From Rhipicephalus microplus (taxonomy: Eukaryota > Arthropoda > Arachnida > Ixodida > Ixodidae): a stretch of 64,000 nucleotides of DNA. A model generated the notes under the pieces. The model made no database searches and was not told the DNA's origin. It saw only the letters and a list, made by a program, of their open reading frames with translations. Of this stretch, positions 1 to 9,720 are shown one piece after another (the first letter of the stretch is position 1; every line of letters begins with the position of its first letter). The translations under genes were made by a program, and so were the position numbers. Location: positions 284,498,276 to 284,562,275 of the forward strand of contig NC_134710.1 in NCBI RefSeq assembly GCF_043290135.1. The letters are read 5' to 3'.

Positions 1-124
1 TGAACTGTCGATTGTTCAATGGAATTCGAATGTCGAAGATTAATAGCGCCCCTCCTAACTTTTATTCAGTCGCACAGTCGGGATAGTTGAATTCAATATC
101 AATCCGAAAGTTTAGCTAACCAGT

Positions 125-917
125 TTTCACAAAACGAGCGCTCAAAAAAGGGCGCGCCACATAATTCTCGTGACGAAGTGCCGAAGAAACGCCTCGAGGT
201 CAACAATAAAGAAGAAAATAAACATCCAAAGGCTCCCCGGGTGCGCCGTCCCTCCACTCTCGGAAGTGTAGTCTCACCGACGAACCTCCTCACATCAGCG
301 GCCCAGCAAGCCCTGGAAGGTTCTCGATGGAAAGGGGCGTGGTGATGTAGAGTTGTGTCATTTGTCGCGGATGGCCCTCGAACCGTCTCGCGTTTTCCCT
401 AGCCTTCGCTGTGTATCGCGCTGACGAAACGATGAGAATTTTCTGGAATCTAGCGCGGAAGGTATTTAACCAAGCATTAGAGATGGGAAAGCAGGAGAAG
501 ATGGTATTTCATGCCAGAGTGCGTAGGGTGTTCCGCCGTGTCTGTCGGCGAAGGTTTTGTCCTTAGTGACAAAGCAGGAGAAGAAGAAAGTATGCGCCAG
601 AGTGCATAGGGTGTTCCGCCTTGTCGGCGAAGCTTTTTGTCCTCAGTGACAAAGGAGGAGAAGAAGAGAATTTCCACCTGAGGGGTGAAGACTCGTGCTA
701 CAGGCAAGAGTGTGTGTCTACTGCCAGCGAGCGAAGACGCGTGGCAATAGCTGCGCGTGGGAAGCCGACGTTTTACCGGCGAAGAAGTTTGGTGCTTGGA
801 GAGCGGCCAATTGAAGACGCGAGGGTTTCTGGAAGAGAAACTTCGGGGGCAGCGGAAGAACAACAGCATTGGATTTTGAGTGAGTGATTCTCGGAGGAGT
901 ATCATTCAGATTTTGTG
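125..917 (+). repeat. 5' LTR of element A, 3'-truncated
   Basis: The start (TTTCACAAAACGAGC) aligns with the 3' LTR start (TATCACAAAACGAGC) and with the element B LTR start (TGTCACAGAACGAGC). Similarity runs to about 917, at CATTCAGATTTTGT, where the sequence jumps straight into the gag leader. The last roughly 430 bp present in the 3' LTR and the primer-binding site are absent. A GATTTTGT-like string is present on both sides of the missing part, so a microhomology deletion is likely. A TATTTAA box lies near 467. Confidence 0.8.
490..665 (+). repeat. Tandem repeat of about 75-80 bp in the 5' LTR, two units
   Basis: Each unit contains a variant of CCAGAGTGCGTAGGGTGTTC, then GTCGGCGAAG, then TTTGTCCT(T/C)AGTGACAAA. 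There are two units here, three in the 3' LTR (3995-4255), and about one in the element B LTRs. The repeat therefore varies in copy number between LTRs of one family. Confidence 0.75.
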
Positions 918-1018
918 TGTCGCTCAGTGTTCTCGTTAACGAGTGCAGGAGAGTGCTCTGATAGACTGATTTAGGCAGATACTTTTTGCACGCGGCAAGG
1001 TTTTATTTGCGAGACACA

Positions 1019-3196
1019 ATGGATCTCGAAAGGTTAATAGCTCTTGGTGAGAAGATGGGTCTTTCTAGAGCCGAACTACGGAAGTGGGTCACACAGAAGG
1101 AAAAAGAAGAAAAAGAGAGGGCCAAAGAAGAAAAGGCAGCTGAGCTGAAAAAAAAGGTTGGTGGTTGAAAGAGCCAAAGCGGGAAAAGCAACTGAGTTGG
1201 AGTGAGAGAGGTTGGCAGCAGAGAGAGCTAGCCAAGGAAGAAAAAGCAGCTGAGTTGGAAAGAGAGAGGTTGGCAGCTGAGAGGGCCAAGAAAGAAAAAG
1301 CAGCTGAGTTGGAGAGAGAAAGGCTGGCCGCTGAAAGGGCTAAAGAAGAAAGAGAGGCAAAGGAGCGACAGCTGAAAGAAGAAAGAGAGCAGCAATTGAA
1401 GTTGGAGCTGGAGAGAGAACAGTTGGCAGCCGAAAGGGCGAGAGAAGAATGAGAGGCAAAGGAGCGACAGCTCAAAGAAGAAAGAGAGGCGGAAATGGCC
1501 GAAAGAGAACGGCAGCGGCAGCACAAGATGGAACTCGAGTGGCTCCGTTTGCAACAGCGAAGTGAAACTCCGGTCCAAGCTAGAGTTGAAAGCAGCGAAT
1601 GGGAGGACCACTGCTTCCGCTTGAATCCAAGCAAGCTGCTCGTAGCGTTTGCTGAAAGGAAGGACGACCTCGACGCGTAGCTTCACAGTTTTGAGACGAT
1701 TGCAAGGAGCCAGAATTGGTCAGAACATCAGTGGGCAACTGCTTTGAGTGCTTGCTTGAGTGGCGAAACGCTCAATGTGTACGGTAGGCTGACACCGACC
1801 GATGTAGCCAACTATGAAAAGGTGAAAGCTGCTTTACTGAAGCGATTTAGATTCACTGTAAAAGGTTTCCGGGAAAGATTTCGAACAGAAAAGCCAGCTG
1901 ATGGTGAGACGGCTACGCAGTACACCGCCCGACTTAGCCATTATTTTGACAGATGGATCGAACTTTCAGGGACAGGGCAGGAGTACGATAAGCTTAGAAA
2001 ACTCCTTATTAGAGAGCAATTTCTCACCAGTTGCCACCCAAGCCTGTCGCTGTACTTGAATTAGAGGAAAGCTGAGTCACTTGAAGACATGCTTGAATTG
2101 GCTGATTAATTCTTGGAAGCACAAGGTGGCACAAATTTGGCCAAAGGCCAAAGTCAAGAAGGAGTGTCCTGAAGATTCGAAGAAATCGGCACCCGAACAA
2201 AAGAAGCGTGCACCAGAGAGTGTTCCGCGATCTTTTCTGTGTAACCGAGTGGGTCATCGCGCGAACAGCTGTCGAACTATCTTTACGAGCCCTACGGTTG
2301 TAAAATGTTCCAAGTGTGGTCAGACTGGGCACAATGAGGACGCATGTCGTAACGGAGCGAGTCAAACTTGTCAGGTATTCTGTGTGCAAGTGGCACCAAA
2401 AGCCGATGTTGACAACGTCACCGGTGGATTCGTAGAGTTGAAAAATGGGAAGAAACTTCCTATTTTGGGTGCTGTTATGACACAACAGCCAGCCGGTGTT
2501 ACGAAGGGAATAGCAACGCTGCCTGGAAAAGTTGCGGGCAAGAAGGTTACGGTGTTAAGAGATACCGGTAGCTCCACTGTTATTATGCGGAGAAATTCGG
2601 TGCGGGAAAGTGATTTAACAGGCAAAACGAAACCAGTTTGCCTAATTGACAGTACGGTTCGGATGCTTCCCGAAGCAGAGATTGAGGCTGAAACCCCTTA
2701 CTTCAGCGGGAAGGTTACTGCCCTATGTATGACGACACCCCTGTACGACCTCATCATCGGAAACATCGACGGGGCGCGAGGGCCGAATGATCAAGAACGT
2801 TTGGAGGAAGATCCGAAGATGGAGCCCTCGCTGGCACAGGGACCACGAGATGCAGTGGAGAAAGATCCGGTAAAGGATTTCACTCGAGCCCAAGGCGAAG
2901 CCTGTGTGCAAGAGGCAGTGAATGAGGAGATGATCGTGTTGAACGAGTTAATTTGCTGGGCAGCTGGACTTACGTTGGCACTACCTCAACCGACCGACAG
3001 TGTAAAGGTGACGGAGTCGGCCTACCAGGCCCAATGTCGTAACATTAGCAAGCTGGTGAATAACCAGACAAGATCGGTTGAACGTTATGACCCGTTAACA
3101 GCGTCGGAAGTGTCAACGATGGCTGAGACACCGCCTCAGATACCGTCGTTGGAAAGGGCTCGCCGGGAAAAACGAGAAAAAACAAGAAGAGATTGA
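1019..3196 (+). pseudogene. gag-protease pseudogene of element A (SCAN-like capsid, zinc knuckles, aspartic protease)
   Basis: The product would be a Ty3-type Gag fused to an aspartic protease. In order: an N-terminal MDLERLIALGEKMGLSRAEL segment; a long charged coiled coil of AAELERERLAAERAK-type repeats (about 1080-1500); a capsid part ending in a SCAN-like helical region (about 1744-2064); two CCHC knuckles (about 2234-2272 and 2306-2347); and a protease with DTGS at 2561-2572. The first knuckle has lost its first cysteine (Ser instead). The reading frame is broken by stops near 1450, 1678, 2062 and 2109 and by a 7-bp duplication of GGCCAAA near 2140. Comparison with element B shows several stops are single-base changes from sense codons. 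The start is the ATG at 1019, which matches the element B start. No pol follows. I infer it is non-functional. Confidence 0.85.
1140..1450 (+). repeat. In-gene tandem repeat coding for a coiled coil
   Basis: A unit of about 51-54 bp is repeated about five times, each coding for a variant of AAELERERLAAERAKEEK. The repeats are purine-rich and diverged. Element B carries the same array (about 21350-21700, minus) with a different number and order of units, so expansion and contraction continued within the family. Confidence 0.75.
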
Positions 3197-3616
3197 GAGA
3201 GCACCACAAGAAAGGGCGCAAGCGCAGCTCGAAGTACCCAGGACAGGTGCTGAAGTCAAATCAGAATGCGTTTGGCTGTGTTGAGCCTCGATGTGTTGTG
3301 TTTTGTTATCCTGTGCTACAACTGTATATTGAGCAAGTCAAAATGTTTGTTACGGTGATGTGATGCATAGTATTGTACAATTGTAATGACAGACCTTTGT
3401 ACATTTGTATTGCTTGAAGTATGTGATGGAGTGCTGTATTCGTGTACCTGTGGCTATTTTATATGTGTTGTGAGATTGAATTTCAATGTACAATTGTATT
3501 GAGTGATCTATTGCGAATGTGACGTGTCATGATCGACGGAGTATGTACAGTCTGTGAGAGTGTGGGGACTGTTCACACTCGTTTGTGTCGTTTTGAATAT
3601 TATGAGACAATATTCT
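3197..3616 (+). other. Non-coding 3' stretch of element A
   Basis: This lies between the end of gag-protease and the polypurine tract, where an autonomous Ty3 element would have pol. It is T/G-rich, holds no domain I recognise, and is collinear with the matching stretch of element B (19080-19560) once a SINE in B is removed. Confidence 0.7.
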
Positions 3617-3617
3617 T

Positions 3618-3631
3618 AAAGTGGGGGGCAG
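3618..3631 (+). promoter_or_regulatory. Polypurine tract of element A
   Basis: AAAGTGGGGGGCAG lies immediately before the 3' LTR. Element B has AAAGGGGGGGGGCAG at the same place. This is the expected primer site for plus-strand DNA synthesis. Confidence 0.8.
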
Positions 3632-3961
3632 TATCACAAAACGAGCTTTCAAAAAAGGGCGCACCGCCATCTCACGACGAAGTGCCCGAGAGACGCCTCG
3701 AAGTCAACGATAAAGAAGAAAATAAACATCCAAAGGCTCCCCAGGTGCGCCGTCCCTCCCCTCTCGGAAGTGTAGTCTCACTTACGAACCTCCTCACATC
3801 GGCGGCCGAGCAAGCCCTAGAAGGTTCTCGATGGAAAGGGGCGTGGTGATGCAGAGTTGCGTCATCTGTCGCGGACGGCCCTCGAACCATCTTGCGCTTT
3901 CCCCAGCCTTCGCTGCGTATCGCGCCGACGAAACGATGAGAATTTTCTGGAATCTAGCGCG

Positions 3962-3977
3962 GAAGGTATTTAACTAA
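3962..3977 (+). promoter_or_regulatory. Candidate TATA box in the LTR
   Basis: GGAAGGTATTTAA is conserved in three LTRs of the family (here, near 467, and on the minus strand near 18740). Conservation within U3 and the TATTTAA core suggest a promoter element. No start-site data can be read from the sequence. Confidence 0.4.
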
Positions 3978-3994
3978 GCAGCAGAGAATGGAAA

Positions 3995-4255
3995 GCAGGA
4001 GAAGGTATTTCATGCCAGAGTGCGTAGAGTGTTCCGCCGTGTCTGTCGGCGAAGATTTTGTCCTTAGTGACAAAGCAGGAGAAAACGAAAGTATGCACCA
4101 GAGTGCGGAGGGTGTTCCGCCGTGTCGTCGGTGAAGGTTTTGTCCTCAGTGACAAAGCAGGAGAAGAAGGAATTTCACGCCAGAGTGCGTAGGCTGTTCC
4201 GCCTTGTCGGCGAAGCCTTTTGTCCTCAGTGACAAAAGAGGAAAAGAAGAGGATT
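3995..4255 (+). repeat. Tandem repeat of about 80 bp in the 3' LTR, three units
   Basis: Three diverged units are present, each with a CCAGAGTGCG.AG..TGTTCCGCC core and TTTTGTCC(T/C)(C/T)AGTGACAAA. They match the two units in the 5' LTR. Confidence 0.75.
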
Positions 4256-4358
4256 TCCACCTGAGGGGTGAAGACTCGTGCTACAGGCACTAGTGTGTGT
4301 CTACCACCAGCGAGCGAATACGCGCGGCAATAGCTGCGCGTGGGAGGCCGACGTGTTA

Positions 4359-5227
4359 TACTCCTGTCACACGGGCACCCGCGAAGGCTGTTTAACTCCC
4401 TCGTCCTTACGACAACGAAGATGCAGTCCGTGTCACACGGCCACCATTACGCAAACGAAGGTAAACGGATCATTTCGCAGAGGACGTTCAAGGATCTCCC
4501 TTCGCAGCGAAACGAGGTACTGTCGTCCCCGGCAGTGTAGAGGTGAGAGAACCATTTCGAGCACTAAGTGGCCACAGTGAAAGAATAATTCATTTTGGCA
4601 ATATAAAATTTTCTTTCGTTGTAGTACTCATTCACAACGCGTGTTTGTTTACATATATTTACGCCCGCCAGAATTTACTTACTCTCAACACCGATGCCCT
4701 ACACACCGTGCCTCGCGAGTCGGGCTAGCCGCCGCCAGCCGATCAACGTCATTACCAGCGCAATATCGTACCACTTCCTGACGTCGTCCGCTGCGTCACT
4801 CGTGGCTGAAGAACACAAAATGTGCGCTCATGAGGCAAAGAAGCATAAGAACTTTCGTTCCGGGCATGTACACAGGCAACAAAACAACTGAACGCACATT
4901 GTGGCCAGCATCGCTAGCACCATCGCTACATTTAGTAAATGCATTTTGATTTGAAATTATTTTTAATGGTTTGTTAGTCGCATACCTACTTAATTGTGCT
5001 TTTTTCTAAAAACAGCATAACGAGGATTCACAAAAAATCAGTAGAGATGAAATTAGAATACTTTTCCGAAAATAAAACAGCGCCAGCTGAGCCCCCTCGC
5101 GGCAACTGTTACAACCTTGTTATTGCCATGTGACACTGCTACAACTCCTTCTCTGTCGAACCCCCCTAGGGGAGAATTACGTTGACGGTGTTCAACGGAG
5201 TTTGGTGGTGGCCGTGTGACAGGGGTG
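4359..5227 (+). mobile_element. Harbinger-like MITE nested in the 3' LTR
   Basis: This is an 869-bp insertion. Left end TACTCCTGTCACACGG and right end CCGTGTGACAGGGGTG are inverted repeats of about 21 bp (18 of 21 matching by eye). TTA lies on both sides (4356-4358 and 5228-5230), whereas the 5' LTR has one uninterrupted GTTTTACCGG at this point, giving an empty site inside the same element. A TTA target duplication is typical of the PIF/Harbinger superfamily. An internal copy of the end motif lies at about 4428-4447. It has no transposase, so it is a non-autonomous element. Confidence 0.82.
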
Positions 5228-5790
5228 TTACCGGTGAAGAAGTTTGGTGCTTGGAGAGTGGCCAATTGAAGACGCGAGGTTTCCTGGAAGAGAAACTTCG
5301 GGGGCAGCGGAACGACCACAGCGCTAGACTTTGCGTGAGTTATTCTCGGAGGAGTATCATTCAGACTTTTGTTCCAAGGACTTTGGACTGAATAAGTTTT
5401 CGAACTCTTTAGTCTTTAAGTGTCTTGGTTGTTCGATGCATGCGACTGCATTGTACAGCGTATTGTTGTTTGTGTCCGTTGTTTCAAGTGTGGCTGATTG
5501 TACTGTGTAGTACGTTGTTTGATTGGTGACATATCGTATTCAACTATTGTCGAGTGTGCATAATTTTGTATCGATTTGATCTGCCATAACTGAGAACATA
5601 ATTTTGTTTTGTTTATCATCTCTCGGCTTTGACTTGTTCTTTGGGCCACAACCGGCGTCCGCTGGTGCGCCAAATAGGACCACTTCTAAATTGTCCACGC
5701 TATCGTGGTGCAGTTTGGGGGGCCGATATTTCGGTCCTTGGAATTAGCCAGGCGATAGCCTCCCTAATTAACGGGACCTGTGACACCAGT

Positions 5791-6282
5791 CATAATCGTA
5801 CACAGCTGTTGGATAATTCTAAATGTCGCACTGAACAAGCCTTGTGCGAATATTCAGGTGCTTCGAATATTCGAACGAATATTACAGTATTGGAATTCCC
5901 TTCGATTCGAATTTCAATCATCGGAGATTTTTAAGTACGTGAAACAAAAAAATGCGTGAATATTAATCCAAATGTGACCACCTATGAAAGTGGTTTCGCT
6001 GCAGTGAAGAACTGCTATATAAAGAATACGCATTTAAAGGAAAAATTCGCATTATCGGGAAGCCCAAGTTCAAGGTTAACAATAAAAGGTAAAATCCGCA
6101 TTATCGGGAAGCCCCAATTCAATGTTAAACAAGTATATTAGCTCACATTTTTTCATGATTTTTTTAAAGCGGGAGATGTTATGAGATTAGAACGAGGTAG
6201 TCGAAGTTCTCTGCCTCCGCTGCTGGTGTCCGTAACCATTACTAGATGAAATAAATAAAATCAAACCAAATGAGAAAAATTT
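5791..6282. other. AT-rich flank with a short direct repeat
   Basis: There is a TTCGAATATTCGAACGAATA-type AT palindrome near 5864-5890. A direct repeat of about 43 bp, both units containing GCATTATCGGGAAGCCC, lies at about 6036-6078 and 6086-6127. No gene recognised. Confidence 0.5.
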
Positions 6283-6352
6283 CTAAGGTGGAAAGGCGTT
6301 TGAACCTGAACCCTCTATGTGCGAGCCCATACTCTACCACTGAACCATGCAT
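6283..6352 (-). other. tRNA-like sequence (pseudo-tRNA or SINE head)
   Basis: On the minus strand, an A-box-like TGGTTCAGTGGTAGAGT is followed at tRNA spacing by a B-box-like GGTTCAAACGCC. I could not build a convincing acceptor stem, so a working tRNA is unlikely. A tRNA pseudogene or the head of an old SINE is more likely. Confidence 0.4.
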
Positions 6353-7164
6353 TTTATTGAAGTAGTTATTACCTATTTACATACAGCTTTGAACAAATAC
6401 ACACCAAACAAATGATTAAACGAACAATAAGAAAAAGTTGGACAGGTATCCAAATTTACAGGCTTGCTCGACATTCTAGTACTTGGGTGGGAGAATGAGT
6501 CATGCCGGTGCTCGAAATTGCAGCACATAAAAATCCTACACATGCGTTATATCGGAAACAAACCGCGTTAACAAATGCAATAGAGCTGGCTAGAAGGCTG
6601 AAATAACAACCAGGCGTCACACAGTATGAATAGCATTACGAGGGAGTCATTGAATGCATCCAACCTTTTAAAAAACGCTCATCAATATTTTTTCGCCATT
6701 AGACTCCGAATGGAATAATGAAGTAGTGGGTATCTTGCAGGTGCGCTTTCATTAGTAGCCCCAGGAGAATTTGCAATGGTTTCTAAAAGTAGCGCTCTCC
6801 CAGCTTTCGCTTCGACGGTCCTGTGGTTTCTGTGCAGGCCTGGCGTTTTTTTAATTTACAAAAGTTTATGATACCAGCTTATACGCTCTAACTGTAGCAA
6901 AAATGTGAAAACTTAGCGTATTATGGAAGTTGCATTTTACCGTAATTAAAGTGCTGCTACAATTCAAAGTGGCCTCCACTTTCGTTTCAACCAAAAAGAA
7001 TTACATTTGCACATGCCTCGTACCTTGAAGAAATATTGTGCGTCCAGTCATGACAATGGCGCAGATTTTTTTCTGTATAATATGTTATGACAATGCGATG
7101 GGAATTTAGTCGACCAAATGGCTATGCGCTTCGAATTCTCTTCGAACGTAAAATTTACTATTTT
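6353..7164. other. No feature seen
   Basis: AT-rich sequence without a persuasive reading frame, repeat or known element. Confidence 0.5.
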
Positions 7165-7623
7165 TTAAATTTTTACAACAGAACAGCATGCTTTTTTTAG
7201 AGTGAATAGCGAGAGGTTTTTAAATTCTCTAACCTCTGCAGTGAATTCTTCAGATCGGTTTGAAACCCTCACTTTCAGCTTGGCGATCATGTCGACCACG
7301 ATGGGGACCACGGGCACCTGCAGGGACGTGGTCATTTCGTTGTAACAGGTGGCACAAATGGTTGGCGCGTCTGCCATTAGGTGAGTAATGCACGAGGAGC
7401 AAAATACATTCCGGCAGGCACATGCGCACTTCACCGGGTCACGAAGCACACCCTGGCACAGGCGGCATACGAGCGCTGGGGGAGGCCTGGGATCGAAGTA
7501 GTCGACCGAGTACACGGCCGAGTGTGTCAGCATATATGATGGCCACCGGGAGGCCAGTCTGGGGTTTGTGGTGGTGTCTGGCTCTGGAAAATCTTCTGAA
7601 GCACCAGACACAGAAGGATTCAT
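7165..7623 (-). CDS. RING-type zinc finger protein, TRAF-like fragment or exon
   Basis: An uninterrupted 152-residue frame. Residues 53-93 form a RING-like Cys pattern (C53-x2-C56, C70, C75-x2-C78, C90-x2-C93), followed by PIVVDMIAKLKVRVSNRS, which resembles the linker between the RING and first zinc finger of TRAF-like proteins. RING proteins are usually ubiquitin ligases. The usual His in the CxHxFCxxC core is Asn here (residue 72), and the cysteine expected after KLKV is Val, so metal binding may be impaired. TTTTGCAG just upstream of the ATG could be a splice acceptor, and GAG|GTTAGA near codon 130 could be a donor, so this may be one exon of a longer gene. No TRAF (MATH) domain is visible nearby. 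It could be a live gene, a lone exon or a decaying copy. Confidence 0.5.
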   Translation of the reverse strand: MNPSVSGASEDFPEPDTTTNPRLASRWPSYMLTHSAVYSVDYFDPRPPPALVCRLCQGVLRDPVKCACACRNVFCSSCITHLMADAPTICATCYNEMTTSLQVPVVPIVVDMIAKLKVRVSNRSEEFTAEVREFKNLSLFTLKKACCSVVKI

Positions 7624-7835
7624 CCCGGCACAGCTTCTGCAAATGACACATTTTTGGAAGAGCTAAGTGCATGTGTTTGCCTGAAGAGCATAGCGTGCTT
7701 CATGCATATCATACAAAGCAAAAATTTAAGTTTGGCCCTTATTGGGGGCGGTAACTTTTGCGAACGTTACGGGTGCATGATAAAAAATTAGGAACCATAA
7801 AGCACATTCATAGTACCCCGAGCCTGCCTGTATAT

Positions 7836-7996
7836 TGTTACGAGGCAGTGGGCACGGCTCCATCGTCGTAGATGCATCAATGAAGAAGAAGCTGATTCGG
7901 TGCGCGAGATCCTAGCAGCCCTGGGGTGTCACACCTACTGTATATATTGCAAATAAACTCATTTCTCTCTTCCGTGTATTTGTAATCCCCGTAACG
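7836..7996 (+). repeat. 5' LTR of element C
   Basis: Runs from TGTTACGAGGCAGTGGG to AATCCCCGTAACG; inverted ends TGTTAC/GTAACR. It matches 12866-13027, including GATGAAGAAGAAGC and the TTTCTCTCTTC stretch. AAATAAACTCATTTC may supply the poly(A) signal. Confidence 0.87.
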
Positions 7997-7999
7997 AAT

Positions 8000-8019
8000 T
8001 GGTGGACGTGCTGGGTAAC
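8000..8019 (+). promoter_or_regulatory. Primer-binding site of element C
   Basis: TGGTGGACGTGCTGGGTAAC begins three bases after the LTR. Element E has the same string with only CG/GC swapped, so both probably use the same tRNA primer. I cannot name the tRNA with confidence. Confidence 0.6.
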
Positions 8020-8071
8020 GAAGCGTTATACAACGGGGCTCCGCAGTGGTCGTCAAATTGGAGTTTCCGTG

Positions 8072-9110
8072 ATGAAACACGGGACTGATCCCACGGCCAC
8101 CTCTCCATCGGCCTCAGCGACGCCTGCACCATCCACGGCAACGTTTACACCGGCCCCACCCCCACCCACGTACGTGCTGACGCATCCGAAACATCCCGGA
8201 ACGTTCTGCGGTACGGACGAAGTTGATGTTGACGACTGGACAGCTGACTACGAACGCACCAGTGCGCTGAACCGGTATGACCCGACTCTCATGACGGCCC
8301 GTGCTGTTTTACCTTAAAGGGACGGCCAAAGTCTGGTACGAGAACCATGAGAAGAAAATCGGCAGTTGGGACACATTCAAGGAGAAGATTCGCGACTTAT
8401 TTGGGAAGCCCATCGGTCGAAAGGCTGCTGCAAAAAAGGAGTTGTCCATACGTGCTCAGACATCCACAGAGCCATACATCTCGTATATACAAGACGCGCT
8501 GTCGTAAAGTCGACAACGACATGTCGGAGTCTTATAAGGTTGGCCACGTCCTCAAGGGGATAGTGGACGATGCGTTCAACCTGCTAATGTGCCGGAACTG
8601 CGCGACCGCTGAGGAAATTATTCAGGAATGCCGGCGTTTTCAACAGGCCAAAAGCAGGCGTATTTCAAGATCATTCACTCATCTGCCGAACACCACTGCG
8701 ACGTCCTCCTGCGAAGATGGATGGACCTCTCATCGGCAGTCTTCACCGGCGTCTGAAATTACGCGAATAGTCCGGCGGGAAATCGAAACAATTACCCCTG
8801 CTCTTCTCACCAATGGCCACGTCGCTTCGCAAGTACCTTAGATTTGCTTAATACAGTCAATTGTGCGGGAAGAACTCAGCAATTTGGGCTTCGATGTCTG
8901 CGCCGTTGCTCAGTCTCGACCAATTGGCTTCCGTTCAAGGTCGCCGCCTCGCTCCAGGTCACCGCCCCGTCTTTTCCACGCTCTCGCAATCCGGCCGAAT
9001 GGAGAACAGCGGATGATCGGCCGATCTGCTTTAACTGCCGCCGCATAGGACACGTCGCACGGTATTGCCGCAACCATTGGTCTTCGTCCCGAACACATGC
9101 AGTATAACAC
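8072..9110 (+). pseudogene. gag pseudogene of element C
   Basis: A Pro/Thr/Ala-rich start is followed by a capsid region (DEVDVDDWTADYERTSAL, then GTAKVWYENHEKKIGSWDTF) and an arginine-rich tail with one CCHC knuckle CFNCRRIGHVARYC at about 9031-9072. The frame shifts at about 8310 and 8505, and a stop occurs at about 8841. The start is the ATG at 8072, shortly after the primer-binding site. The order capsid then knuckle is normal for Ty3 elements. Confidence 0.8.
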
Positions 9111-9329
9111 GGCTCGCCGCGCCGACAGCTACCGCCTTTTCCAGCCTCCTGCGCCGATCCCCGACAGCTACCCCCGCCTTCTACCCTTTGATGCCCCTGA
9201 TACGCAGCACAGCCGCTCACCGTCACCTCGATGTCATCAGTCTCGTTCGCCGCCTGGACGTCGCCCGTCGTCCCCTTCTCCTCTACGACGACGCCTGACC
9301 TCCCCACTCAATTCTCATCAGCGAAACTA

Positions 9330-9720
9330 AGCGGCGCAGCTCTTAGAGGTGAAGCAGCATCAACGATACCGACCTCAAATCCTCTCCTTGTACTGCCGAC
9401 ACGACGAAATTTGATCGACGTAGGCGTTGACGGCCTGACTGTTTCTGCACTTATTGACACCGGGGTGCATATTTCTGTGATGAGTGCCTGACTTCGTCAC
9501 CGCCTCAAGAAAGTTCTCACACTGCTGCTTCGTGTCACCGACGGAAGTTTTGCCATCACAGGAATGTGCACAGCACGCATCACAATCACCGATCACCCCA
9601 CATCTGTTCTCTTTGCAGTTATTGAGCAGTGCCCCAATGACCTGATTCTTAGATTGGATATTTTGTTTACTCATGCTGCTCTCATCGACTGTGCAACCGG
9701 CGTTCTCCAACTTGAACAGC
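9330..9720 (+). pseudogene. Retroviral-type aspartic protease remnant of element C
   Basis: The catalytic DTG is at 9456-9464 in the context VSALIDTGVHISVMS; the usual DTGA is DTGV here. A stop follows about 25 bases later, and the frame changes into CPNDLILRLDILFTHAALID, equivalent to the LILGxDFL flap-proximal motif. It is non-functional by frame. Confidence 0.7.

Larger units (their letters stand above)
125..5785 (+). mobile_element. LTR retrotransposon A, gag-protease only (Ty3/Gypsy type)
   Basis: This is a non-autonomous LTR element: two LTRs flank a leader, a broken gag-protease gene and a short non-coding 3' stretch. No reverse transcriptase, RNase H or integrase lies between the protease and the polypurine tract. 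The five bases CCAGT lie directly outside both ends (120-124 and 5786-5790) and form a target-site duplication, so both ends are the real insertion edges. The 5' LTR has lost its downstream half and the primer-binding site. The 3' LTR carries a nested MITE. Element B on the other strand (17950-22763) is the same family with the same gene content. Family placement rests on the gag and protease motifs; the limits rest on the target duplication. Confidence 0.88.
3632..5785 (+). repeat. 3' LTR of element A, enlarged by a MITE
   Basis: It starts TATCACAAAACG and ends ACGGGACCTGTGACA, so the ends are inverted repeats (TGTCAC-type and GTGACA). It is 2154 bp; removing the 869-bp MITE and one TTA leaves 1282 bp, close to the 1128-bp LTR of element B. 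The remaining difference includes two extra tandem-repeat units. It is followed directly by the target duplication CCAGT. Confidence 0.88.

Noticed and set aside
1089..1686. Minus-strand frames of 152 and 181 codons opposite gag
   Set aside because: They are antisense shadows of the coiled-coil repeat in element A; the sense strand has homologous motifs in B.
6283..6352. Functional tRNA gene
   Set aside because: Box A and box B are present but no acceptor stem pairs, so only a tRNA-like remnant is reported.
8876..9330. Frames on both strands over the element C gag tail
   Set aside because: The Arg/Pro/Ser-rich gag tail opens several frames; only the one with the CCHC knuckle is meaningful.
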